Assembly (NCBI GenBank): GCA_030247575.1
Contig: JAOTRV010000002.1
Location: 124,001-188,000 of the forward strand
DNA: 64,000 nt
Direction: 5' to 3'
Source of the DNA: Sulfuritalea sp.
GTDB lineage: Bacteria; Pseudomonadota; Gammaproteobacteria; Burkholderiales; Rhodocyclaceae
The notes beneath the pieces were generated by a model that worked only from the letters and a program-made list of their open reading frames with translations, was not told the origin of the DNA and ran no database searches. Position 1 is the stretch's first letter, and each line of letters begins with the position of its first letter. Both the position numbers and the translations under genes were made by a program. Below, one piece after another: positions 47,391 to 60,043 of the stretch.

Positions 47391-48623
47391 TCAGTCGACT
47401 TCGGTGTTCCAGAGTTGATGCGCGTCGAGCAGCAAGCGATAGCGCGCCTCATTGGCCTCAAGTTGCGCCTGTATCGCCGCCAACCTGGCCTCGATGCCCT
47501 GGCGGCGGGCCGCCTGCAACTCGGCGAACTGGCCTTCGCCCATGCGCCAGGCCTTATCCAGCAGCCGCACGTTTTCTTCCATGCGCCGGGCGACATCATC
47601 GAGTCGCTGCCATTGGCCGCGGGTGCTGTGCGCCAGACTGACGGTGCGTTGCGCCTCTGCCTCGGCGCGCGCCAGCGCCAGAGCCTCGCGCGCGCTGGCC
47701 GCGTCCGCCTCCGCCGCGCCGGCACGGGCCGACGCCGCACGGCCGCTGCCTGGCAGCGGAATCGTCAGTTGCACGCCGACGATGCGCTCCTGGCCGTCGC
47801 GCTCGCTGCCGAACTTCACACCCAGCGTCGGATCGGGCAGACGCTCGGCGTCGAGCCGCTGCGCCATCATCTGCCCGCGCCGCGCCGCGCTGCGCGCCAT
47901 CGCCAGTTCGTGATTGTGCTCGAGGATGCGCTGGCGCCACGTCTCGGCAGATTCCCCGATCGCCTGCGGCTCGGGCATCTCGGGCATTTCATCTGCCGGC
48001 AGGGCGATGCCCGGAAAGGTCTGGCCAAACTCCATCGCGATACGCTCGCGGCGCCCCGCGGCCTGCGCGAACTGCGCCTGTGCCTGCGCCAGTTGAGCTC
48101 CCGAAAGCAACTCCTCCAGTTTCGCCGCATCGCCGGCGTCGACTCTCTTGCCGACGACCTCGTGCTGGCGCCGCAGGGTCTCGACTTGCAGCGCCCACTG
48201 CCGCGCTGCCGCCGCTTCGCGCCGCCACTCGAACCAGCGCGTCAGCAGCAGGCGCGCGGTTTCGTGCATGGCATCGCCGAGGGCAAAACGCGCGTGCTCG
48301 ATGCCTGCAGCACCCAGCGCGGCATCGCGGGCGGCCTTGCCCGGCAGCCGGATGGCGCGCTCGAGACCCACTTCGTTCTCGCGGTAGCCGATGTCGAGCG
48401 GGCGATCCCTTCGCTGCTGGCTGGATAGTCTCAGCGCAAATTCATGCGGACCGGCTTCGAGCCGGTCTCGATTGGCCTCCTCGACCTGCACGCCGGCAAC
48501 GGCGCCGCGCACCAGCGGGTGGGCACGGAGCGTCTTCTCGACTTGCGCCGCCGCCGGCAAATCGGGAGGCTCGGCGGCGCAGACGGCCGCCGGAAACAGG
48601 AGCAGGATCAAAAGGCGGTTCAT
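47391..48623 (-). CDS. czcC: CzcC-like outer membrane efflux protein
   Basis: Outer-membrane factor of the metal efflux operon, 410 residues of the TolC superfamily. A signal peptide (LLILLLFPAAVCA) is followed by two long alpha-helical repeats; EHNHELAMARSAARRGQMMAQRL and LAMARSAARR-type segments are CzcC hallmarks, with PDPTLGVKFGSERDGQERIVGVQLTIPLPG (residues about 275-305) between. The start overlaps the DUF3240 gene stop (ATGA). Residues about 159-167 (KRVDAGDAA) are encoded by a dispersed repeat copy in a helix. Confidence 0.88.
   Translation of the reverse strand: MNRLLILLLFPAAVCAAEPPDLPAAAQVEKTLRAHPLVRGAVAGVQVEEANRDRLEAGPHEFALRLSSQQRRDRPLDIGYRENEVGLERAIRLPGKAARDAALGAAGIEHARFALGDAMHETARLLLTRWFEWRREAAAARQWALQVETLRRQHEVVGKRVDAGDAAKLEELLSGAQLAQAQAQFAQAAGRRERIAMEFGQTFPGIALPADEMPEMPEPQAIGESAETWRQRILEHNHELAMARSAARRGQMMAQRLDAERLPDPTLGVKFGSERDGQERIVGVQLTIPLPGSGRAASARAGAAEADAASAREALALARAEAEAQRTVSLAHSTRGQWQRLDDVARRMEENVRLLDKAWRMGEGQFAELQAARRQGIEARLAAIQAQLEANEARYRLLLDAHQLWNTEVD
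48123..48147 (+). repeat. Dispersed short repeat, copy 10 (inside czcC)
   Basis: CGCCGCATCGCC then GGCGTCGACTCTC. It differs from the consensus at one fixed base and is read on the coding strand as KRVDAGDAA. CzcC proteins may carry a similar natural motif here, so chance similarity is possible. Confidence 0.6.
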
Positions 48624-48934
48624 GCCAGCGTCCCCGAATCGAGTACCGGACTCAGCCACCAGACCACCTCCGGGCTCGGCAACTCGCTTTTCAATTCCTG
48701 CAGCAGCTCCGCGACATGGCCCGAGTCCATGAGAATCTTGATGCGCACCCGCTCGGCGCGGCCGCGCACCTGCTCGCTCGCGCTGGCGATGCCCTCGGGG
48801 TCGCCATGTCCCTCGACGCGATGCGTGTTGAACGGACCGACCCACGCCGGATGCTTCAGCAGGCTGTCGAGTATGCGCGACTCCAACCCCTTGGGCAGCA
48901 CCAGCGTCAGGCAGACATCGAAACGCTTTGTCAT
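48620..48934 (-). CDS. DUF3240 family protein of a metal efflux operon
   Basis: Small soluble protein of 104 residues with an alternating alpha/beta pattern (FDVCLTLVLPKGLESRILD at the start, RVRIKILMDSGHVAELLQEL later). DUF3240 members are often encoded between czcA and czcC, and a PII-like fold has been suggested, giving a possible metal-sensing role. Overlaps czcA at its start and czcC at its end (both ATGA), so it is tightly coupled. No known metal-ligand cluster is obvious beyond a few His residues. Confidence 0.75.
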   Translation of the reverse strand: MTKRFDVCLTLVLPKGLESRILDSLLKHPAWVGPFNTHRVEGHGDPEGIASASEQVRGRAERVRIKILMDSGHVAELLQELKSELPSPEVVWWLSPVLDSGTLA

Positions 48935-51900
48935 GTTTCTTTTCCCCAGCGTTGATAGAGAATGGGCAGCATCACCAGCGTCAGCAGGGTGGAGGTGATC
49001 AGGCCGCCGATGACGACGATGGCGAGCGGTCGCTGAATCTCCGAGCCCGGTCCGCTGGCGAACAGGAGCGGCACCAGGCCGAAGGCGGCGATGCTGGCAG
49101 TCATCAGCACCGGCCGCAGTCGGCGCTTCGAACCCTCGACCACCACGCGTTCAAGCGACATGCCCTGCTCCCGCAACTGGTTGAAATGGGAGATCAGCAC
49201 CAGTCCGTTGAGCACGGCGATGCCGAGCAGGGCGATGAAGCCGACCGAGGCCGGCACCGACAGGTATTCGCCGGCAAGCAACAGCGCAAAGACGCCGCCG
49301 ATCAGCGCGAACGGAATATTGACGAAGACCATCGCCGCCTGGCGCACCGAGCCGAAGGTGGTGAACAGGATGTGGAAGATCAGCGCCAGCGCCACCGGCA
49401 CCACCAGCAGCAGGCGTTTCGCGGCGCGCTGCTGGTTCTCGAACTGCCCGCCCCAGGCCAGGCGATAACCGGCCGGCAATTTGACCTCGGCGGCCACCTT
49501 CGCCTTGGCCTCCTCGACGAAACCGACCAGGTCGCGGCCGGTGACATTGGCCTGGACCACGACCAGGCGCGCCGCGTTTTCGTGGTCCACCTTGACCGGG
49601 CCGGCGAGCCGCCTGAGCGTGGCCACCGAAGAGAGCGGCACAGTCTGCCCGTTCGCCAGCGCCAGGTGCACGCCGCCGAACAATGCCGGCGACATGCGCA
49701 CCTCGTCGCTGCCGCGGATCACCAGCGGCGTGCGGCGGCCGCCCTCGAGCACCAGTCCCAGCGACTGGCCTTCCACCTGCGCGCGCAGGGCGCCGGCGAT
49801 GTCTTCGACGGAGAGCCCGACACGACCGGCCATCAGGCGGTCGACCTCGACCGTGAAGTACTGCACGCCCTCGTTCTTGACGGTCAGTACGTCCTGCGCG
49901 CCGGGCACGGTCTTCAGCAACCCGGCAATCTTCTCGGCCAGCGCGTTGAGTTCGCCCAGATCGGTGCCGAAGACCTTGATCGCCAGGTCGCCACGCGTTC
50001 CCGTCAGCATCTCGGAAACGCGCATTTCGATCGGTTGGGTGAAGGCGATGTCCATGCCCGGAAAGTCGGCAAGCACCTTGCGGATTTCATCGGTCAGCCA
50101 TTCCTTGTCCGGCTGGCGCCATTCCTTGCGTGGCGCCAGGACGAGGAAACTGTCGGTCTCGTTGAGCCCCATCGGATCGAGGCCGAGCTCGTCCGAGCCG
50201 GTGCGGGCGACGATGTCCCTGACCTCCGGCACCTTTTCCAGCAGCGCCTTCTGCACCGCGAGGTCGGTCTGCGCGCTCTGTTCCAGGCTGATCGAGGGCA
50301 GTTTGGCCAGTTGCATCAGGATGTCGCCCTCGTCCATGGTCGGCATGAAGGTCTTGCCGAGCAGGAAGAAGGCCGCGATGGTGGCGGCCAGCGCCGCCAG
50401 AGCGGTCGCGATCACCTTGCGCGAATTGGCCAGGCTCCAGGCCAGCAGCGGTTCATAGAGGCGCATCGCCTGGCGCGGCAGCCAGGGTTCGTGATGCCCC
50501 GTGCCTGGTTTGAGCAGGTAGGAGCTCAGCACCGGGATCACCGTCAGCGACAGCAGCAGCGAGCCGGAGAGCGCGAAGACGATGGTCAGCGCCACCGGAA
50601 TGAAGAGCTTGCCCTCCAGCCCCTGCAGGGTCAGCAGCGGCAGGAAGACGATGACGATGATCGCCATGCCGGACACCACCGGCTCGGTCACCTCGCGCAC
50701 GGCGCGGTAGATGCGATGCAGGAAGGGCAGCTTGGCGCCGGCCGGATCGCCGAGCTGGCTTTCGACGTTTTCCACCACCACCACGGCGGCATCCACCAGC
50801 ATGCCGATGGCAATGGCCAGGCCGCCCAGGCTCATCAGGTTGGCCGACATGCCGAAGACGCTCATCAGGATGAAGGTCACCAGCGCCGCCAGCGGCAGCA
50901 CGCAGGCCACGGCAACCGCAGCGCGCAGGTTGCCGAGGAAGGCCAGCAGCAGGATCAGCACCAGCACGATGGCCTCGGCCAGCGCCCTGGCCACGGTGCC
51001 GATGGCACGATCGACCAGGGCGCCGCGATCGTAGAAAATCTTCGTCGTCACACCCGGCGGCAACGAGGGTGCGATCTCGGCCAGCTTGGCACGCACGCCT
51101 TCGACCACGGTGCGCGCGTTGGCACCGCGCAGGCCGAGCACCAGCCCCTCGACCGCCTCCTGCTTGCCGCCGCGGGTGACGAAACCGTAGCGGGTCAGGC
51201 TGCCGATGCGCACCTCGGCGACATCGCCAACGCGGGTGACATGCGGCGGGTGGGCGGTATGCGGATCGGGCACGAGGATGGCGCGCAGGTCGTCGAGCGT
51301 CTTGACGCTGCCTTCGACACGTACCAGCAGGGATTCCTCGCCTTCAGTCAGGCGCCCCGCGCCGTCGTTGCGGTTGTTGGCCTCCAGCGCCGTGCGCAAA
51401 TCGGTCAGGGTCAGGCCGCGCGCCTTCAGCGCCAGCAGGTTGGGCACCACCTCGAAGCTGCGCACCTGGCCGCCCAGTGCATTGACGTCGGCGACGCCGG
51501 GCAGCGTGCGCAGTTGCGGGCGGATCACCCAGTCGAGCAGGCTGCGCTTTTCGGCCAGCGACAGATCGCCTTCGATGGTAAACATCAGCATCTCGCCCAG
51601 CGGCGTGGTGATCGGCGCCAGGCCGCCGGAAACGTCGGCGGGAAAATCCTTCATTGCGCTCGCCAGCCGCTCGGATACCTGCTGGCGTGCCCAATAGATG
51701 TCGGCGCTGTCTTCGAAATCGAGCGTGATGTCGGCGATGGCATACTTGGCCACCGCGCGCAGGCTGCGCTGCTTGGGGATGCCGAGCATTTCCAGCTCGA
51801 TCGGCGTGACCACGCGCGCCTCGACTTCCTCCGGCGTCATGCCCGGCGCCTTGACGATGATCTTGACCTGGGTCGAGGACACATCGGGATAGGCGTCGAT

Positions 51901-52005
51901 CGGCAAGCCGCGCACGGCATAGGCGCCGGCGCCGATCAACAGCAAGGTGGCGATCAGCACCAGCAGGCGCTGGGTCAGCGCAAATTCGACCAGTTTTTGC
52001 AGCAT
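48931..52005 (-). CDS. czcA: CzcA/CusA family heavy-metal RND pump
   Basis: Inner-membrane metal-proton antiporter of 1024 residues. ALTQRLLVLIATLLLIGAGA is TM1, YPDVSSTQVKIIVKAPGMTPEEVE starts the porter domain, and RVSEMLTGTRGDLAIKVFG is typical of CzcA. TM4 reads AIAIGMLVDAAVVVVENVE. This resembles CusA in lacking the first Asp that CzcA has (DFG), yet the Cus methionine triad positions are not clearly present. The metal therefore cannot be assigned. It overlaps the DUF3240 gene (ATGA) and starts 1 base after the adaptor stop. Confidence 0.92.
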   Translation of the reverse strand: MLQKLVEFALTQRLLVLIATLLLIGAGAYAVRGLPIDAYPDVSSTQVKIIVKAPGMTPEEVEARVVTPIELEMLGIPKQRSLRAVAKYAIADITLDFEDSADIYWARQQVSERLASAMKDFPADVSGGLAPITTPLGEMLMFTIEGDLSLAEKRSLLDWVIRPQLRTLPGVADVNALGGQVRSFEVVPNLLALKARGLTLTDLRTALEANNRNDGAGRLTEGEESLLVRVEGSVKTLDDLRAILVPDPHTAHPPHVTRVGDVAEVRIGSLTRYGFVTRGGKQEAVEGLVLGLRGANARTVVEGVRAKLAEIAPSLPPGVTTKIFYDRGALVDRAIGTVARALAEAIVLVLILLLAFLGNLRAAVAVACVLPLAALVTFILMSVFGMSANLMSLGGLAIAIGMLVDAAVVVVENVESQLGDPAGAKLPFLHRIYRAVREVTEPVVSGMAIIVIVFLPLLTLQGLEGKLFIPVALTIVFALSGSLLLSLTVIPVLSSYLLKPGTGHHEPWLPRQAMRLYEPLLAWSLANSRKVIATALAALAATIAAFFLLGKTFMPTMDEGDILMQLAKLPSISLEQSAQTDLAVQKALLEKVPEVRDIVARTGSDELGLDPMGLNETDSFLVLAPRKEWRQPDKEWLTDEIRKVLADFPGMDIAFTQPIEMRVSEMLTGTRGDLAIKVFGTDLGELNALAEKIAGLLKTVPGAQDVLTVKNEGVQYFTVEVDRLMAGRVGLSVEDIAGALRAQVEGQSLGLVLEGGRRTPLVIRGSDEVRMSPALFGGVHLALANGQTVPLSSVATLRRLAGPVKVDHENAARLVVVQANVTGRDLVGFVEEAKAKVAAEVKLPAGYRLAWGGQFENQQRAAKRLLLVVPVALALIFHILFTTFGSVRQAAMVFVNIPFALIGGVFALLLAGEYLSVPASVGFIALLGIAVLNGLVLISHFNQLREQGMSLERVVVEGSKRRLRPVLMTASIAAFGLVPLLFASGPGSEIQRPLAIVVIGGLITSTLLTLVMLPILYQRWGKET

Positions 52006-52006
52006 C

Positions 52007-53086
52007 TCACTGGCCTCCGCCGAGACCCAGCCAGGATGCCTTCAGCGTCGATGCGCCCCTGATCGCAAACCGGGTGTCGCCTGCAAGATCGGCGGTCAGC
52101 AACGCCGTGTCGGGCGATTCGTCGAGCAGCTTGACGGGCACCGGACGAAAGCCGCCCGCCGCCTCCACGAAAATCCAGGCCTGCCCCTCATGGCGAACCA
52201 GGGCGGCGGCGGGCAGGCGCCAGGTCTTCTCTTCCGGTGGCCGTGCGGAGCGGATTTCCACCTGCACATACTGGAAGGGTCGCAGGCATCCCTCCGGCTT
52301 GCGCAATTCGGCACGGATCAGCAGCGACTGGCTGGCGGCCTGCATCTGCGGCGCAACGAGAGTCACCCGGCCCGGCTGCGCGCAGCCGGGAACGCTCACC
52401 GCATCGCCCGGTGCGATGCCGGATGCCTGCACCGGCGCAGCCTGAATCTCCAGCCAGAGCGGTGCCAACCGGCCGAGCTTGAGCAGTGGCGTCATGGCGT
52501 CGACGCGCTGTCCGGGCTGGACATTGGCTTCGAGCACCACGCCGTCGAAGGGCGCGCGCAACTCGGCGACGCCGGAGACCACGGTCGCCGACCCGGCCAT
52601 GCCGGCCAGCTGCATCGCGCGCCGCTTCTCGGCGGCCAGCGCCGCCGCCTGCCGCTCGGCCGCCAGAGTCGCCGACAGCCGGCTCTGCGCAATGATGCCA
52701 TCGGCAAACAGCGACTCGTCGCGACGGCGATTCTCCGCGGCAAGTTGCGCCTGCGCATTTGCGTTCAAGTGGTCGCGCTGCAATTCGAGCAAAGCCCCGC
52801 CCTGCAGGCGCAGCAGCGGCTGCCCCCTTTTTACCGTCTCGCCATAGGCGACGACTACACCGGCAACCATCGCGGGCAGCGGCGCCGCGATCACTTCCAC
52901 CTGAGCCGGCGGCACCACCGCCTGGGCGGGCAAACGAATGCCGGCGCCAGCCTTCATGTCGGCAAGGGTGGCGCTGACGATGCCGGCGCGCGCCACCTGT
53001 TCGGGCTTGAGCCGGATCAGTTCATCGGCCGCCAGCGCCTGCGCCGAGGCAGCGAGCAGCAGAAAGCAACGCAAGAGAACGGACAT
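52007..53086 (-). CDS. czcB: CzcB-like periplasmic adaptor of the metal efflux system
   Basis: Membrane fusion protein of 359 residues. A signal peptide (LLRCFLLLAASAQALA) ends near residue 20. The lipoyl half-motif VAGVVVAYGETVKRGQPLLRLQ is followed by a hairpin rich in Ala/Gln and then GVAELRAPFDGVVLEANVQPGQRV, the second lipoyl half. There is no lipobox. The His-rich N-terminal metal site of CzcB is not visible. It is first in the operon czcB-czcA-DUF3240-czcC, with a candidate promoter and palindrome immediately upstream. Confidence 0.88.
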   Translation of the reverse strand: MSVLLRCFLLLAASAQALAADELIRLKPEQVARAGIVSATLADMKAGAGIRLPAQAVVPPAQVEVIAAPLPAMVAGVVVAYGETVKRGQPLLRLQGGALLELQRDHLNANAQAQLAAENRRRDESLFADGIIAQSRLSATLAAERQAAALAAEKRRAMQLAGMAGSATVVSGVAELRAPFDGVVLEANVQPGQRVDAMTPLLKLGRLAPLWLEIQAAPVQASGIAPGDAVSVPGCAQPGRVTLVAPQMQAASQSLLIRAELRKPEGCLRPFQYVQVEIRSARPPEEKTWRLPAAALVRHEGQAWIFVEAAGGFRPVPVKLLDESPDTALLTADLAGDTRFAIRGASTLKASWLGLGGGQ

Positions 53087-53101
53087 GCTGATCTACCTTC
53101 G

Positions 53102-53123
53102 TTCGATCGAAGAAATCAGTATA
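53102..53123 (-). promoter_or_regulatory. Candidate promoter and operator of the metal efflux operon
   Basis: The minus strand has TATACT (53118-53123) followed by the palindrome TTCGATCGAA (53102-53111), 15 bases before the czcB ATG. The palindrome would cover the transcription start. No -35 box is convincing, and no metal regulator gene is adjacent. Confidence 0.45.
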
Positions 53124-53178
53124 TGTCCGCTCGATTAACCCTCGATGAACGGCCGCGAGCGCTCCGCAACCTGACGAT

Positions 53179-53203
53179 CGCCGTGCCGCCAGCGTCGACT
53201 CCT
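53179..53203 (+). repeat. Dispersed short repeat, copy 11 (after the carboxylase alpha gene)
   Basis: CGCCGTGCCGCC then AGCGTCGACTCCT, ending 5 bases beyond the TAG stop of the biotin carboxylase gene in the 122-base gap between it and czcB. Confidence 0.8.
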
Positions 53204-53208
53204 GCTCC

Positions 53209-55194
53209 CTACTTGAAGGCGATGATGGCCTGATCGACGGCCAGGCTCTCGCCCGGCTTGGCCAGCAGTTTCGCCACCACGCAGTCGCGTTCGGCCTTGA
53301 GCACGTTCTCCATCTTCATGGCTTCGATCTTGGCCAGGATTTCGCCGGCCTTGACCTCCTGACCCACATCGACGGCGATCTGCGTCAGCAGCCCGGGCAT
53401 CGGCGAAAGCAGGAAGCGCGACATGTCGGGCGGCGCCTTGACCGGCATCAGCGCCTTGAGCACCGCGGTGCGCGCCGACATCACCTGCATGTCCGCCTGC
53501 ACGCCCCAGTGAAACAGCCGATAGACGAGGCCGCGCCGCTCGATCTGCATGCAGATCGACTGGCCGTTGAGCGTGCCGATGTAGAGCGGCTCGCCGAATT
53601 GCCAGTTGGATCGCAGCTCGTAGCGTTCGCCGGCGAAAGCGACGTCCCAGCCGCCCGCGGCCTTGACCACGGTGGCGTGGTACTGATCCGTCCCGAGCAG
53701 CACGACAAAATCCTCGCCGGGAACGAACTCGTGCCCCGGCATCTGGCCCGAGATGGTTCCGTTGCGCTCCAGATACTGGCGATGGATCGCGGCCGCCACG
53801 GCCACCAGCATCGCCGGATCGTCGTGCGGCACGTCGGCGGCGTTGAAGCCCTTGGGGTACTGCTCGGCGATCAGGCCGGTGTTGAAATCGCCGGACAGAA
53901 AGCGCGGGTTCTGCATCAGCGCGGCCTGGAAGGCGATGTTCGACGCCACGCCGCGGATCACGAACTGGTTCAATGCATCGCGCATGCGGGCGATCGCCTG
54001 ATCGCGGGTGGACGCATGGACGATCAGCTTGGCGATCATCGAATCGTAGAACATCGAAATCTCGCCGCCTTCATAGACGCCGGTATCGACGCGCACGCCA
54101 TGTATCTCCGGTGGCGGCAGGTACTTCACCAGTCGGCCGGTGGACGGCAGGAAGCCGCGGAACGGGTCTTCGGCGTTGATGCGGCACTCCATGGCCCAGC
54201 CGTCGAGCTTGACCTGCTCCTGGGTGAAGGGCAGCTTCTCGCCGGCGGCGACGCGGATCATGAGTTCCACGAGATCCAACCCGGTGATCAGTTCGGTCAC
54301 CGGATGTTCGACCTGCAGGCGCGTATTCATTTCGAGGAAGTAGAAGCTCTTGTCCTTGCCGACGACGAACTCGACGGTGCCCGCGCTCTGGTAGTTCACC
54401 GCCTTCGCCAGCGCCACGGCCTGCTCGCCCATGGCCTTGCGCGTCGCCGGATCGATGAAGGACGACGGCGCCTCCTCGATCACCTTCTGGTGGCGGCGCT
54501 GCAGCGAGCATTCGCGCTCCCAGAGGTAGATCGTGTTGCCGTGCGCATCGCCGATCAGCTGGATCTCGATGTGGCGCGGCTCCTCGACAAACTTCTCGAC
54601 GAAGATGCGGTCGTCGCCGAAGGCATTCCTGGCTTCCGTCCGGCAGGCGATGAAACCCTCGTGGGCCTCCCTGCCGTTATAGGCGACGCGCAAGCCCTTG
54701 CCGCCGCCGCCGGCGGAGGCCTTGATCATCACCGGGTAGCCGATGCCCCTGGCGATCTCGACCGCCTGTTCCGGCGTGTCGATGGCGTCGTTGTAGCCTG
54801 GAATGGTGTTGACCTTCGCCTCGTTGGCCAGCTTCTTCGACGCGATCTTGTCGCCCATCGCCGCCATCGAATAATGTTTGGGGCCGATGAAAACGATGCC
54901 GTTCTCTTCGAGGCGGCGCGAGAATTCGGGGTTCTCCGAAAGGAAGCCGTAGCCTGGATGCACGGCCTCGGCGCCGGTCTGCTTGCAGGCCGCGATGATC
55001 TTGTCGATCACCAGGTAGGATTCCTTCGACGGCGGCGGGCCGATGCAGACGGCCTCGTCGGCCAATCCGACATGGCGCGCATCCTTGTCGGCCTCGGAAT
55101 ACACCGCGACGGTGGCAATGCCCATCTTGCGGGCGGTCTTGATAACGCGGCAGGCGATTTCTCCCCGGTTCGCGATCAGTATTTTCTTGAACAT
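53209..55194 (-). CDS. pccA: Propionyl-CoA carboxylase, biotin carboxylase/carrier (alpha) subunit
   Basis: ATP- and biotin-dependent subunit of 661 residues that carboxylates biotin for propionyl-CoA. The ATP-grasp domain starts FKKILIANRGEIACRVI, with AGGGGKGLRVAY as the nucleotide loop and ECSLQRRHQKVIEEAPS and RLQVEHPVTE in the active site. The C-terminal carrier has EAMKMEN with the biotinyl Lys. The domain set and place in the operon indicate PccA rather than acetyl-CoA AccC, which lacks a carrier. A GGAGAG site precedes the ATG. Last gene of mcm-meaB-pccB-pccA. Confidence 0.93.
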   Translation of the reverse strand: MFKKILIANRGEIACRVIKTARKMGIATVAVYSEADKDARHVGLADEAVCIGPPPSKESYLVIDKIIAACKQTGAEAVHPGYGFLSENPEFSRRLEENGIVFIGPKHYSMAAMGDKIASKKLANEAKVNTIPGYNDAIDTPEQAVEIARGIGYPVMIKASAGGGGKGLRVAYNGREAHEGFIACRTEARNAFGDDRIFVEKFVEEPRHIEIQLIGDAHGNTIYLWERECSLQRRHQKVIEEAPSSFIDPATRKAMGEQAVALAKAVNYQSAGTVEFVVGKDKSFYFLEMNTRLQVEHPVTELITGLDLVELMIRVAAGEKLPFTQEQVKLDGWAMECRINAEDPFRGFLPSTGRLVKYLPPPEIHGVRVDTGVYEGGEISMFYDSMIAKLIVHASTRDQAIARMRDALNQFVIRGVASNIAFQAALMQNPRFLSGDFNTGLIAEQYPKGFNAADVPHDDPAMLVAVAAAIHRQYLERNGTISGQMPGHEFVPGEDFVVLLGTDQYHATVVKAAGGWDVAFAGERYELRSNWQFGEPLYIGTLNGQSICMQIERRGLVYRLFHWGVQADMQVMSARTAVLKALMPVKAPPDMSRFLLSPMPGLLTQIAVDVGQEVKAGEILAKIEAMKMENVLKAERDCVVAKLLAKPGESLAVDQAIIAFK

Positions 55195-55211
55195 ATTTTT
55201 CTCTCCGACGC

Positions 55212-56744
<1,533 letters not shown>

Positions 56745-56766
56745 GCGAAACCTCCGATCGAACAAA

Positions 56767-57771
56767 CTAGAAATGGCGGCTGACCAGCCCGAGCAGGCGC
56801 TGTGCGGCGGCGGCCGGCGTGGTCGTTCCCGCCTCAACGGAATCTGACAACTCGGCCAGCGCCGACTGCACGGCGGGATGCTGGCGAAAGCGGCTGCGCA
56901 GGCCCGAGTCGATTTGCTGCCACATCCAGGCCAGGGCCTGGTGGCGGCGCTTCCCGTCGAACTCCCCGCTGGCGGTCAAGGTGCTCCTGAACTTTTCAAT
57001 CACCTGCCAGAATTCGGCAAGGCCGTCCTTGCGCAGAGCCGAAAGCGTCAGCACCGGCGGCTGCCAGTTGGCCGAAGCCGGATGCAGCATCGACAGGGCC
57101 GAGCGCATTTGCGCCGCGGCAAGCTGCGCGGCCTGCGGATCGATGTCGGCCTTGTTGAACACGACCAGGTCGGCGAGTTCCATGATGCCCTTCTTGATCG
57201 CCTGGAGATCGTCGCCTGCATTCGGCAGCTGCAAAAGGACGAAGATGTCGGTCATGCCGGCGACGGCGGTCTCGGATTGGCCGACACCCACCGTTTCGAC
57301 AATGATGATGTCGTAGCCGGCGGCTTCGCAGAGCAGCACGGCTTCGCGCGTGTGTTCGGACACGCCGCCGAGACTGCCCGAAGAAGGCGAAGGCCTGATG
57401 AAGGCGGAGGTCTGCTGCGAAAGCAGTTCCATGCGCGTCTTGTCGCCGAGGATCGAACCGCCATGGACGCTGGACGAAGGGTCGACGGCCAGTACCGCGA
57501 CGCGGTGCCCGCTCTCGATCAGGTACATGCCCAGCGCTTCGATGAAGGTGGACTTGCCGACGCCCGGTACGCCCGAGATGCCGACGCGCATCGAGCGGCC
57601 GGTGTGCGGCAGGATGGCGTCGAGGAGTTGTTGCGCCCGCTGCCGGTGCTCGGGACGCGTCGACTCGACCAGGGTGATCGCCTTGGCCAGCGCGCGGCGG
57701 TTGCCGGCCAGCAGGTCGGCGACCAGCGGCGCATCCACGTCGGCTTGGCCCAGTTCGGGCGTCGGTTGCAT
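56767..57771 (-). CDS. meaB: Methylmalonyl-CoA mutase-associated GTPase (ArgK/MeaB)
   Basis: G3E-family GTPase of 334 residues that protects and reloads the B12-dependent mutase. Walker A is [10 protein letters not shown] near residue 68. [20 protein letters not shown] and [18 protein letters not shown] are MeaB hallmarks, [10 protein letters not shown] is the base-and-switch region, and NKAD confers guanine specificity. ATG at 57771 is used; it begins 5 bases after the mutase stop, supporting coupled production with its client enzyme. Confidence 0.95.
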   Translation of the reverse strand: MQPTPELGQADVDAPLVADLLAGNRRALAKAITLVESTRPEHRQRAQQLLDAILPHTGRSMRVGISGVPGVGKSTFIEALGMYLIESGHRVAVLAVDPSSSVHGGSILGDKTRMELLSQQTSAFIRPSPSSGSLGGVSEHTREAVLLCEAAGYDIIIVETVGVGQSETAVAGMTDIFVLLQLPNAGDDLQAIKKGIMELADLVVFNKADIDPQAAQLAAAQMRSALSMLHPASANWQPPVLTLSALRKDGLAEFWQVIEKFRSTLTASGEFDGKRRHQALAWMWQQIDSGLRSRFRQHPAVQSALAELSDSVEAGTTTPAAAAQRLLGLVSRHF

Positions 57772-57776
57772 CGGGT

Positions 57777-59942
<2,166 letters not shown>

Positions 59943-59992
59943 GGTCTTGCCCCTTATGCGGCATCGTCCCCGGAACGCAAGGAACAATGCGG

Positions 59993-60043
59993 TTGACTTC
60001 TTGACGAAGAGTCATGATACTGCATCCATAATTATGAATGCAA
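59993..60043. promoter_or_regulatory. Divergent promoters with GntR-type operator
   Basis: Minus strand, for the mutase operon: TTGCAT (60038-60043), 18 bases, TATCAT (60014-60019). Plus strand, for the GntR gene: TTGACT (59993-59998), 17 bases, GATACT (60016-60021). A 20-base near-perfect palindrome GCATCCATAATTATGAATGC at 60022-60041 covers the minus promoter spacer and overlaps its -35 box. It also covers the start codon of the regulator. It would therefore repress both directions. Confidence 0.65.

Noticed and set aside
48928-52062. Long plus-strand frame opposite czcA (over 1000 codons)
   Set aside because: Same cause: antisense of a GC-rich RND gene, with low-complexity His/Gln/Asp/Arg composition and no recognisable motif.
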